A stretch of DNA of 64,000 bases from Pyrrhosoma nymphula (lineage: Eukaryota > Arthropoda > Insecta > Odonata > Coenagrionidae), in the NCBI GenBank assembly GCA_963573305.1, contig OY754329.1, positions 50,311,483 through 50,375,482 on the forward strand, written 5' to 3'. Made by a program: the position numbers and the translations under genes. The notes under the pieces were generated by a model, which was not told the origin of the DNA, searched no databases, and saw only the letters and a list, made by a program, of their open reading frames with translations. The first letter of the stretch is position 1, and each line of letters opens with the position of its first letter. Positions 1 through 10,812 of the stretch are shown piece after piece.

Positions 1-301
1 CTCATTTATACTCTTCACATCTCTCCAGATGTGGAATAAAATGCTTGGAGGATGAGCAAGGTCATGAAGAATAATAATCATGAAAGGTAAAATGTAGAAC
101 AACATCTACATTAACAAGGAAAATGCAACTATAAGAAACAAAGAGGAACTATTCCTCAACATTATCCCCAGTTAATCATAGGAAATTATATTAACTGGTC
201 ATTGAAAAGCAAAAACTCGTGAAATCCAAGCATCTAAAAACCTTTAAAAAAAACAAGTCACGGTATGTAATAAGAGTTACACCCTGTGAAACGCTCTATA
301 C

Positions 302-400
302 ACATAAAGCGGTAATAGCCCAGTGGCTAAGGTGAGCGACTGCGAGTGGAAAGGTTACGAGATCAAAGCTATGATAAGATGCATTTTTTACCCTGTTTTC
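302..400 (+). repeat. Remnant of a tRNA-derived SINE head
   Basis: A Pol III box A-like string (TAGCCCAGTGG, 316-326) is followed 26 bases later by a degenerate box B (GGTTACGAGATC, 353-364). The order and spacing match the head of a tRNA-derived SINE rather than a working tRNA, because no acceptor stem can be folded around it. It is unlike the two better copies at 4.8 and 26.6 kb, so it would be another family. The identification rests only on these two boxes. Confidence 0.35.
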
Positions 401-3400
401 CCAAGTTTTTATTGTTTTAATTTTTATATATAGTGTTCTTTTCATCTTTACTTCAATGAAAACTATTTTTAGGCAATTTTTAAAATGTAAATAGAGGCGG
501 TAGTAGACTTGTACCCCGTCTACGCTCCGTTAACACTCCAAGACGACGCTTCGTTTACTCTCCGGTGTTCCACTTTACGCTCCCCAGACTCTCCGTTCAC
601 CCTCCCTTGTGGCTTGGCCAGCTCTTCCTTCATTCTCCGATAGGAGCTTCATTGACGCCCCCTTCACGCTATATTTTCGCCAGGGCACCTCAAGGTTAAC
701 GCTCTCATTAAAGTAGTTTCCCCGGTTGGACGACAAGACATGTATTTCCGTTGTGTTGGTGGTAACTAAGCTATGGTGTCGAAATGTATCACTCTGCGAA
801 CGTTAAATCGCCATTTCCGTCCCGGTACTCCATTGCCGGTTTCAGTTTATTGATGCATGCCGGTCAAAAGTTATGGATCTCACAAGGCCTATGATCCTCT
901 CCTAATTACTGGGTTTTTCCCGGTATACATATTAGATTGGTTCAAACAACGAACGGTAAGAGCAAAATAAAAAAGCATCTACAGTACCACCATAAGGGGG
1001 ATAACAACGTGAGAACTCCCTTTCTCACTATTGTAACTTTGTATTCACTAACGCTGCCAGGTTACCTTGGTGAGCACAGGAATCGTGGAGCAACTTGGAA
1101 AAAATTAAGTCTGTCTGACGAAGTATGGAAGCATAAATTTATTTTATGAATATATATAGAGGGCTTCTTTTACTTTTGAAAACATTCTCAAAAAATCACG
1201 AGGAAACGGGATTCATCTCGAGTTTTCGCTTAGCTACTTTTTAATACTTGCTTTTTCGTAAATCCTTGAGAGGGTAGTCGGGAGGTGCGATGGTATCTGC
1301 ATAAAAAATTTAGTGAATGCATATAGGTAGTATAAAGTAGCTGATCAAGTGTTACGTCTGATTTATTGTGTAGGGATGATTCAGCTCTCCTAACGTTGCT
1401 TTCCGTGGGGGAATGGGGTTTGAGATTGTCTAATGTAAGTTACTCGTGAGATCATTTTGAACCATTTTTTGAATCGTCGTTAGACGACATATTTGAGTAT
1501 ATAGACGAAAGATTTTATGGGAGGTTTCATGAAATCCTTCACCGGCGTTAAGGTGGTGAAAACTTGCCCAAAGTCGCCTTATTTAATGCTCAAACTCACC
1601 CTTCAGAAGGAGATGGGGAAAGAGGCTACATGAGTGGGGAAGATGGGCTCTAGTGGGGGACAGTAAGGGAAAGATGGTGGTGCGGGAACCTCTCCCGAGA
1701 TAGGGATTGTCCCTCTCTTCTTCTCACCCCTCTTCGTGGTCGAGGAATAAATCACTCGGAAGGAATGGATGAGGGCTTCCTCCCGCCTCTCCCTCCTCCG
1801 CTCTCCCCACCCTCTACATAATGGGTGGGGGTTACGAAAAGAGGTCAGCGCTCTGCGAGGGCATCTGAGAGGAATGGATTAGAAAGGGACGGGGAGACAA
1901 GGGAACCATCCGTCCGTGGGTGTTGGGCGTTGCCATTCGCGGTCCTTTACCAATGCTCCCTTTCCACGCTTCGATGGGGCGAACACCGAGTCAAGAGATA
2001 GTTAATCTCCATTTATAGGGGCTATTTGGTCCACAAAAATCATCATCGAAGTCTCTTTCGATAGATCCAGTCTGGGTAGAAAATCAAAGATTCCGAGTGT
2101 CAAGGCTTGCGTATAATCTTATGCTTTAAAAATCTGGCCAATGATTGAGGATTCAAATTATATTTCAGGTTTTTAAAGTGCTCCAACTGGCAACGTTACA
2201 TTGTGCTTAAGAAAGTTACCCAAAAGTAAACTCGAAATCCATTCCCGAGTCCAATGATTTTTTGTTTTACAAGGTAGCACATTACAAACCTTACAGCAGG
2301 AAGGACCTGGTTGACAAGAGACGGAACTTCCAATGCAGAACGATAGTCCCAGAGAAACAGCTTGCGGTATTAAATGTGATATTACTATTCAACTTTCTGC
2401 GATGGATCAAAAATAGTGCAATGTTATGCTTTAAACAAATGATTACCGAATTTACTCAATATCCGAGCCGCTTAAAAGGCAGTCAGCGGGGAAACAGATT
2501 AGAGTTGCGAAATAAACATGGGAGCGCCATCATATTTAGTTCCTGGTCCATCAGCTAACCGCAACGTAATCGTCTGGGGAGGCACTCTTGTTAATGTAAC
2601 GACGAGGGAGGGAGGGAGGGAAGTAATGGAGCGCGATGAGAACGGAGCGAATCTCGTCATCAGGCGGACTGATGTGCCATTTATTCTTAACCGACCGGAT
2701 CTCGTTCAAACAAGAAGGCGAGGGGGAGGAATAACAATGGTATAGCTGGGGACGGAGAATTGGCTGCGGCGAGATACATGGAAGTAGAAGGTTGAGAGAG
2801 TGGGAGGGTGAACGATATAAGGGACGCATTGGGTAGAAAAATAGTAAAAGAAGATCTGACAACTGCTGAGGATATAGAAGAAGATCGAAGAGATAGTCTC
2901 GGAGAGCAGAAGTCTGTGATGTGTGAAGCAGTGTTTCTGGGGGAAAATCCTTCCCGGCCGTTCCCGGGAAATATTTCGATTTTTCGTCCCCAAATCCCGT
3001 GAAAAGTAGATCGGGAAATCGGGAATATTGTACTCCTAATATTGTTTGCATTTGAATAAAACCTCATATATAATGGAAATAACTTCATAATGATTATGTT
3101 TTTAAGAGCCGAAGTGACCCTGAGTTTCGTCCTTGGCAAGAGATGCAAAAGTCATGAAATTCCGTTTGAGGTACCTATATTCAGGAACTTCAAAAATCGG
3201 CACACTATTGTGAGAGCGTCAACCTGTTGTGAGAGCGTCTCCGCCTCTCTTAAAAGAATGCAAGCACCCTGGCGGTGAGCCCCAAGGCCCATAAAAGATA
3301 TGCCATAATATCCTTTACGGACCTTAGCGTGCAACGGTTACTTCTCCCTGACTACGGCCTTGCCTTGAATTAGTCGCTGTTGAAATCATTATTACCAACA

Positions 3401-4783
3401 TTTTATAAAAGTCAAATAAAAATTATAATTTCTGGAACTCTCATGGAATCTCGGGAAATACCTCTTCTCAGTCTGTTTTCACGAAGGTGTGGACATTCTG
3501 GAAATGCTGTGAATCTGGATACACTAATCGAAGGGATCGATTCCGCGGGCTGTGAGAAGGATAGCATGAGGATGATGTGGAGGTTCAGGGCAGCGGAAGA
3601 GATGTGGGGAGTGGAAACAATTGAACGTGAGACGCTAGCCAAAAAGTGCCCGGGGGTGCTGATGTATTGCCCCCCCCCCCATCCCTCCCCCCCCCCTTAC
3701 GTTAGTCAGCCGCTTCGCTAATCCATCATCGCACACGTCCGTTCGCAGATACACGCCACCTACGGTACACCCTCCCTTCTCTACATCCTCGCTTTTCCGA
3801 GAGGTGGCGCTGCTAGTGATACGACGTAATTGAGATTATCGGCTGCTCCGTCTCGTGGGGAAACCAAACACTCACTCTTCGGCAGTTCGTCCGGATCCAT
3901 CTATTTGGGCGCGGCATTAGAGTTTCGCGCTGAAGTTGAGGCGAAGACGGATTCCTTCAACATGGGTGAACGGCTGTTCGGGAGGGAGTGGAGGAAACTT
4001 TCTTGCTAACAAGGCGCACTATTACCCCACGCATGGGGGTTTCACAGCATGCTCTATCTCAGGAGATGTTGCTGAGATATACGTCTCCCACTCAGCCTCT
4101 GCCCCCAGTGTAAATCGCGAAATAAATTGATTACCCTCTAAGAGACATACTCCCTGACTTCATCAATAAGTAGGTATATTAATACCGCTAGGTCATCGAA
4201 AATGTATTGGGATACGTGAATTACCTACAGTTTGAGAGTTAAAACAATTTACTTAATGTGCGCTATGGGATTGCAATGAAGATGAACTGTGATAAAAGTT
4301 AGTTGCACCATGTACTTTTATTTATTCTACTCCAATTAATATCATTCTATTTTATTTTGAGATATAATGTTAATTATTTTGAGTTGTCATTGAACTATAA
4401 TCCAAGTTACCCAGATTCTTGTAGACTTTGATAGTAAACTTAATAATAAATCGTTGGGAATATATTAAGTAAATCATATACAGTCATGTCTTCGCGGCGA
4501 ATAAGGTGGTGAATTTCCATCCTTTGTCACTCACTGCTTTTCCCTGTTCTGGTATTCCGTTGGCGTGCATTGGTGTGATGGGGAGTATCAGGGTGCATGA
4601 GAGTTTCCGGGTAATTATATCATGCACCAATCATCGCTTCCAGTAGTAGGTTGGGTTTCGTGACCCGAGCAGTAATCCTCGTAACATCATCTCGGTAGTA
4701 TCTTTTTGTCTAAAAAAAAGGGAATAAATGGAGATTTCAAATTTAACTCCTCATGAGTTTCGGTTATGTTACGGTTACGGCTA
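401..4783. other. No gene recognised; anonymous sequence
   Basis: Only short open frames without family resemblance or splice context are seen. Around 517-610 there is a loose run of CTCC/ACTC-rich quasi-repeats. Between 1620 and 1830 a purine-rich stretch switches to a pyrimidine-rich one. From about 2590 to 2900 the plus strand is purine-rich, which produces spurious overlapping frames on both strands. I see no promoter or RNA gene that I can defend. Confidence 0.5.
3670..3696 (-). repeat. Paired C-runs (G-quadruplex potential on minus strand)
   Basis: An 11-base C-run (3670-3680) is separated by a short ATCCCT spacer from a 10-base C-run (3687-3696). On the minus strand this gives two long G-runs, enough for a G-quadruplex. 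No function is implied by the sequence. Confidence 0.8.
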
Positions 4784-4958
4784 CCGGCCTCGGTGGCGGC
4801 GGGGTACCGTCCTCGCCTGCTAACACGAAGGTCGTGGGTTCAGTTCCACCGGGGTGGGTTTTCTCCCCTCAGGGTATGGGTGTTAATTTGTGATATGTAA
4901 TGAATAAATTGTGAGAAAGATCTATAAAGACCTAAATTCGCTCAGAAATAAAGACGAC
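4784..4958 (+). mobile_element. tRNA-derived SINE, family 1, copy A
   Basis: The head CGGTGGCGGCGGGGTA (about 4791-4806) holds a box A-like region, and GGTTCAGTTCC (4837-4847) is a good Pol III box B. A GGGGTGGG segment and a CCCCTCAGGGTATGGGTGTT-like body (from about 4852) follow. The nested copy at 26603-26797 has the same order of segments (GGTGGCG, CCTCGCCT, GTCG/GTCGC before box B, GGGTGG after it, CTCAGG then ATGGGTGTT), so the two belong to one family. SINEs of this kind are transcribed from the internal promoter and mobilised by a partner LINE. The 3' limit is uncertain because the tail has decayed, and no clear target duplication is visible. Confidence 0.65.
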
Positions 4959-4960
4959 TT

Positions 4961-5908
4961 TTTTTTATGCTCATCCATCGAGTGCTTTATTTCCTCTTCT
5001 CAGCAGCATAGTGCCTTCAGATACATTTCTGAGCAAGGAAGATAATGCTATTTACTTAGGTATAGTTGATGACTTGGAATGTTCTTTACCGACTTCATTT
5101 TCAAGGACTCCCGCCTATGTATCGCGAGCACTTTCAATGCCTCTTACGCCGCGATGCGATCGATCGTCGAATGAGGTGGGAAGGGTGGAATTATGATTTC
5201 AGAACAGGATGGAATCGGTGGGGTTGACGAGGGCGAAAGGGTGAGAAGTAGGAGGGCCGATGTTGAGGAAGGTGAGCAAGGTAATTTCTTCCTCTCCCTA
5301 CTTGAACCCCTGCGCCCGCTACCACCACCTCCCATCGCCACTCACTCCGCGGAGATCCCTCCCCTTTCAAACCATTCGGCCCTGTTCAGCTCTCTGCTAT
5401 TCTTCCTCTCCATCATACGTAATTGGTTTTTGACGCGGTTCGCGATCAAGGAAAAGCGTCATCTAACGCATTCAGGCCTTTCCAATATTATTAACATGCA
5501 TTCAGACATTGTGTGTGCTTGTACATTCTCTACATTCTGTTGCTTACACAGGCTTTCCTTCCTTACTCAGCACTTCATTTTAAGACTTAATTCTCAACCA
5601 TGGCTATCCCGAGACATATTTTCCACTTTGGCATTCTTTGTACCTCCAATACGATATAAAGCTGCGTTTAGTTGTAAACTTATTTTCTGGAATCTTCCGA
5701 TATAACGTATCAATTTACTGGAGAAGTTAGCGTTTTCTACAGTCTCTTGATTCACGGACTAATGCAGAGGCAAAATCTAGACTTGTTACTCCCCCAATAA
5801 GTAAGAATCATATTGAATATCTTTTGGAGATATCGTGTAAACGTGATTTTATGACAAATATATAATTTGCGAGAAGTCGCAAAGGCGTGAGGCAGGGGGT
5901 GAAATGAT
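4961..5908. other. No gene recognised
   Basis: The longest plus-strand frame (5193-5705) runs through a pyrimidine-rich stretch and has no recognisable domain, codon pattern or splice boundary. I treat it as chance. Confidence 0.5.
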
Positions 5909-6050
5909 ACCAGCCATGAAGAAGGGAGGGACTAGGGGAAAGGAATTAGGAGACGGAAAAGAGATGTGTTTTGACGGTTTAATGCCTCGCTCTGTTTTTT
6001 ATGAATCAATCAAAATCGTGGGAGGAAGGAATATCTGTAGCCATATGGGA
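5909..6050 (+). repeat. Dispersed repeat X, copy 1
   Basis: Starting at ACCAGCCATGAA (5909) this stretch aligns with 16826-16975. Shared blocks in the same order are AGCCATGAA, AGGGA, TAGGG, AAAGGA, AGA, CTCGCTCT and GAAGGAA. Identity by eye is about 70 percent with only small gaps. Neither copy has visible coding content or terminal repeats, so the type of element is unknown. Confidence 0.5.
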
Positions 6051-6670
6051 GTTGATAATGTAAACTTTCGTGCCTATTGTTTCTAGGATATGATTGCGAG
6101 ATCTGCGTTCAACGCGAGCGGAATATCGGAACCGTGCTTTTATGTTAACTTTTCATTGATAAATCTTATACTGTTTCCGCCCGTATTTCTGAAACCCTTA
6201 CCTTTAGTAACTGAATCTATTTTTTTTGTTCGGATTCGAATGGTTACTCAATTATCTCCCTCTGTTACAGCTCATCTCTCGTATTTTCTTACCTCTGTCA
6301 ATTCCTGTGTTGTTTTTCTCGGATAAAATATTATTACCCTCCTAGTCTGCCGAAAATTGCCGATTTTCACGGTTCCGATTTCACTGGCGCCACCGTCTGT
6401 GAGGTGCTCCGTTTGCGACGGGAGAAGGTGGCAAGGATGGGGACCAGGATACCAGGAATGGCAGGAGGATGGAAAGGGAGTGAAGGGGAGGTGTGTGGCG
6501 AAAGGTAGGCCGTGCAGTCAGACTCCTCCGGCCGTGTCGCAGAGTCAATAACATCCTCATCCGACCGAGGCTCGCCTCCAATGGCTCTCGGGGAAAGGGC
6601 GTATAAATGGGTGATGGGGGAAATAAAAGAAAGTGCGGGATGTTCCGGAGAGGGATGAGGGAGAAGGGAA

Positions 6671-7136
6671 TAGGGTTGCCAACTCCATAAGAGTTGATTT
6701 CACGAGAATTCCGTTCTATGAGTAAGAAATATTGGGAAAATCCGAATGATGAAGTTAAAAGTAAAATTATAACTACCGCTAAATGTGTATTATCAACTCA
6801 TTATTAGCTTAAATTATACAAATTGATCACCATGGAACCAGCTCTAACAAGAGCTAGTTCAGTCATGATCATATTGTATCATTTACCATCATGTATCAAT
6901 CATTTATATCACGAAATGTTGGGATACATTAACATATTCTGTGATATATACCGCAGTGAGCATTTGGACAAAAAATGTAAATCTCAGCAAACAATAATTA
7001 TGCTAGGAATGTGGCATGCATTTTTTCTTAAACTAAAAGTAGTAAAAAAAACCTTAAATCCGGAGGCGGGATATTTTAAATATTATTTACTATATCTGGA
7101 AATTTCCTGGAGAACCCCGGAGAGTTGGTAACCCTG
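6671..7136. mobile_element. hAT-like non-autonomous DNA transposon (MITE), 466 bp
   Basis: The left end AGGGTTGCCAACTC (6672-6685) is the inverse of the right end GAGTTGGTAACCCT with one mismatch (right end at 7136). The form CAGGGTTRCCAACTC is typical of hAT-superfamily termini. Bases flanking the two ends are GAAGGGAA and GAAGAAAG. These match at five of eight positions, which fits a decayed 8-bp target duplication, the length hAT elements make. The interior is AT-rich and has no transposase, so it would depend on a partner element elsewhere. It sits between anonymous purine-rich DNA on both sides. Confidence 0.6.
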
Positions 7137-9499
7137 GAAGAAAGGCAAGGGAGCCTTCACCAGCAAGGAACGGCGCTTTGGAGGGGAGGGCCGCAAACAC
7201 AGGGGCCCCGCGGACCCCCTTGCTGTCGATGCAGCGTTGAGTGCCCGGCGTCCGTCCCACGTTGAATTTTAATCCGGCCGCCCTTTTAATTGAATCCCGA
7301 TCTTAGCGTCTGGCCTCTCGCCGTGGGATCGCTATCCCTCTCTCAACCGATCGTTGCCGAATTCTATTTCCAAATCGATGGGGACTCGTCCTCGTCTCGT
7401 CCGCGAAAACGGAACCCGTTGCGTCCGTTGCCAATGAAATTACTGCCCACCTTTCGGCTGATTTATCATGCGCCCACTCTCGAGTGTGTATTTTTTAACC
7501 CTCCCGAGATAAAACGTCCACCTAGTGTATCCAACCTGAAAGTATACCTGCGGTGATGATTTTATTTCGAGGCGCGAACTGAGAGAAATTTTTTCACGAT
7601 GCCTGTTGGATTTAACCTGCATAAAATGCAACATCCTAACATTCTCTGCGCTCATTTTAGTTTCTTGCCTTTTTTGCACATCTTGTCTTCATGTTTTGAA
7701 TCGAGTTTGACTGTGTGGAAAAAATATAGCATTCGTTGTTTGGCCTAAAGGAGAATCACTGCGCGCACGATATGAACAAACGTCAATCATAAGAATACAA
7801 AGGTCATGAGATTTCCATAGAAGAAAAAAATTGGCTTAACATTAAAGTAGAAGGTCATGAGTTGAGATTGTGAAGCAGTTCACTCATTTATTTGTAATTT
7901 TGGACTGAAAGCACTGAAGATATGCGGGAGTTAATTGCAGAGAACAGACGTAAATATGCATTGTAAATGTAATTAAAGAATATTTTGAGAGATTACTAAT
8001 GGAAAAAGTAATGCTAGGGAACTTATTAAATATGTGAAGATAATGTGAGTAATAAAACTGATATGAACGTGAAATTGGAGGGTTTCGGAACCTGAAACCT
8101 AAGTAAATAAATTAGAGAAAGATGGGAGGCGTTTAAGATGCATATTTTGAAATGAATAGGAACATGAAATAGACTCTTGAAAGATGAGCAAGAGGTTAAG
8201 CCAGGTTAAGTGAAGTACATTTCTCGGATGGTATTCGGAAGCAGTGTAGGTCGATGGTGGAGATGGAGAGAGATAAGAATCAATGAAATAGAGAAGGATG
8301 CACCCAAGTGCAGAATGATGGCAAATGAGGAAGATGGAGAAAAATAACTGGTCTTTTTTATGAGATAAGCTATTGAAGAGCAGTAGGAAGAGTACCGAGG
8401 GAAAGAAAGGGATTTAGATTTTAAAGTGTATAAAGGAATAACGGATTAATTGTGAATTTTCGTTTTTATTCCCATTTTAATTGGTCAGTACTCATGAAAA
8501 CTACAAGTGCACGTGTAGCTCATTATTTTTAAGGGTGTTAACTACAAGCTAAATGTGAAGAAAAATTTTTGAAAGTAAAATGCCTTTAGCCTTAGATCTG
8601 ACCCAATTAAAATGCAGGTGTTTTTAGCGACCTTTGAGCTCTTCTTCCCAGTAAATCCATAATTCACGGATTCAAAGCCTGTTAGTCATATTAACGCTCT
8701 GTTTCGTCATTACATGTGTTTTTTAGGCTTAATCGGCGATTTCATTCGTTCCTCAGGACGCGTTTAAGCTGTTTAATGCTGTATAAACCTAAAGAATATG
8801 CCTATTACAATCAGCTCTTAAAATTTTAATCAAGGCAGAAATTCAATGCATAAATTATTCAAGTAGATTGTTTAATATACAAGTGAGTTGGTCGCTAAAA
8901 GGTCGCTTTGTTGACAAAAAGGGCTCGAAAGTGCACTGATGAAAATATCCATATTCATTAACCCACTTTCGGTGTCCGTTGTTTGGAGAAAGCAAATGAA
9001 ATTTTTAACTGGAAACAATTCTGAATGCCATCGCTTTATTTTCTCTCTCTCGCCAACTGTAAATAACTGTTTATCATCGGCACCGTGGTAATAATTTTGA
9101 AATTTCCCCATCATCTCCTGTTAAATTAATGAATTACCGCCTTTGCTAAGTCATTTCCCGTGCAGAACCGTTCCGAGGACGGCAGAATAACTTCGATTCC
9201 CAGCCACGTCGATGGAATCGAAGTAGGCGGAGGATGAAGGAGGGAAAACCACGCGATGGCATCGCCAAGAGTTACAACCAACCCCCCGAGCAATAGAAAG
9301 AGTGCCGATACCCCTTGTGCTGCTGCGCCAATCCCATCTAGAGAGGAGACAGGAACGCGGAAATGATAAAAATTGAACGGCGAATTACATAACTAAAACG
9401 GGAGGGGGTGGTTGGCTGAGAGGAGGTCTTGTGGGATGGGGTTGGCCTGGTGGCATGATGTGGAGGGGACCGTTACATTTAATATCTATAAAAGGAGGG
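7137..9499. other. No gene recognised
   Basis: AT-rich sequence with short unconvincing frames. A purine-rich stretch at about 8140-8440 is faintly like the C-terminal part of the RT remnants elsewhere in this window, but I could not find a motif that settles it. Confidence 0.45.
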
Positions 9500-10110
9500 A
9501 AAGACATACATTATTTTACGTCCTCTTCTCTCTGTCTCTTTCTCTCCCCCTCTCTTTGCGGAATTGGTTCTATCCTGCCCCTTCTGCTCTGTGAGGAGAG
9601 CTATATGTTTTTTTTCTCCACCTTGGAAGGGACCAAGAGGGTAGGGAGGGTGACTGTGAGGTGGGACTGTGTCAGGGAGGAATGAGGAGATGGGTTGACT
9701 GGAAAGAGGACATTGCTTCCTGGAATTCGTGTGGTAGTGGAGGAAGGCATGGGGGAAGTTGTGTGTAGGGGTAAGAATGAAGCGGGGTAAGGGTGGCGGG
9801 GTCGGAGGAGACCATCCCGGTGGAAGGGATGGAAAGCGAGGGTGGGATGTGGGAGGGGGGTAGCGTTGGTCATGAAGGGAAACAATAGGCCGGCGAAAGA
9901 GAATTGAACGAATGGCATCTGCTCCAAAGCGGAAATTAACTCTGCGTTCGAGATGGTCGTGTAGAAGTGAAAGAGAGATGGCGGGAGGAAGGGGGGGAGG
10001 GGGGTGGGGAAGGAAAAAAGGGTGCGGAGTAACGAAGTATGCCCCGTTGTGGGGAGGGACTACCAGGAGGGGGGGAGGAAGTGGGAGAATGGTGAAAGGA
10101 AGCATTGGGT
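9500..10110. repeat. Low-complexity purine (G/A) island
   Basis: A short CT-rich run (about 9520-9560) is followed by roughly 500 bases in which the plus strand is mostly G and A, with many GGAGGG-type strings. The opposite strand therefore reads as a proline/serine/histidine-rich open frame of 250 codons (9479-10231). That frame is a by-product of composition: no domain, no splice context, and repeated dipeptide bias. Confidence 0.65.
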
Positions 10111-10657
10111 AGAGTGGGATGACGGTGTAATGGTAGTAAGGGAGCCGAAGTGAAGAATTGAGAAGGAAAAGATTGCCGTGGAGATGGCGGAGCCGATAGT
10201 TTGGTATGAATGTCACGAGAACATTTCCCATGTATGCATATTAATTGCTACGGATTTTAGTTCTCCAGAATAGCGTACGTTTTATCGATATTCTTGCAGC
10301 GTAGCAGGACTGCTCGCTGTCAATATTTAAGCTTCTAAGTGGCGTTGTAGAGCTCAAATATTTAGCTACATACAAAACGAACACATTCCTATTCCAACAA
10401 GTTTATTTGTTTAATGAGGTTGGAGCAAATTTAAATAATGGAATGCGGGGAATGCTTCCAATATAATTTATCATATGAGAGGTACTGAATTAGCTGAGTG
10501 CTAGCTGGAAGTATAGAGCAACGAAGCGAAGCACAATTTTGTTTGGTAAAGGGACACAGGTTATTATTTCTGTTGATCAATGTAGCCATTAGATCAAACG
10601 ATATTTCAGTACTACATAACTTACGGAGTCCAAAATTCAATTTATTATATTCTTATT

Positions 10658-10812
10658 AAAATAAAATGATATTGGCAATTTTTCACAATATAAACTTTAA
10701 TTTGATCGGTTTTGATGCACTGCATCATCATCAGGTGTATTATGATGCAGTGCATCGAAACCGGTCGAATTAAAGTTTATATTGTGGAAAATATTCAATA
10801 TCATTTTATTTT
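10658..10812. mobile_element. Snap-back palindrome A (foldback MITE-like)
   Basis: Two arms of 71 bases (10658-10728 and 10742-10812) are near-perfect inverse complements around a 13-base loop containing CATCAGG. The inner part of each arm carries ATGATGCAGTGCATC. Next come CGAAACCGGTCGAATT, an AT-rich TAAAGTTTATATTGTGG segment and an outer ATATCATTTTATTTT. The structure would form a hairpin in either strand or in RNA. Its core (TCGAAACC, then GGTCG, then ATT, then GTGGAAAA further out) recurs in palindrome B at 34870-35050. No target-site duplication or coding capacity is evident. Confidence 0.8.

Noticed and set aside
8140..8440. Possible further RT C-terminal remnant on the plus strand
   Set aside because: Purine-rich composition gives Arg/Glu/Lys-rich readings, but none of the defining motifs (LYGxETW, AFEMWxWRRM, NEEVL) could be found.
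9479..10231. 250-codon minus-strand frame, the longest in the window
   Set aside because: It lies on the complement of a purine-rich low-complexity block and consists of Pro/His/Ser/Leu-biased residues with no domain or splice context.
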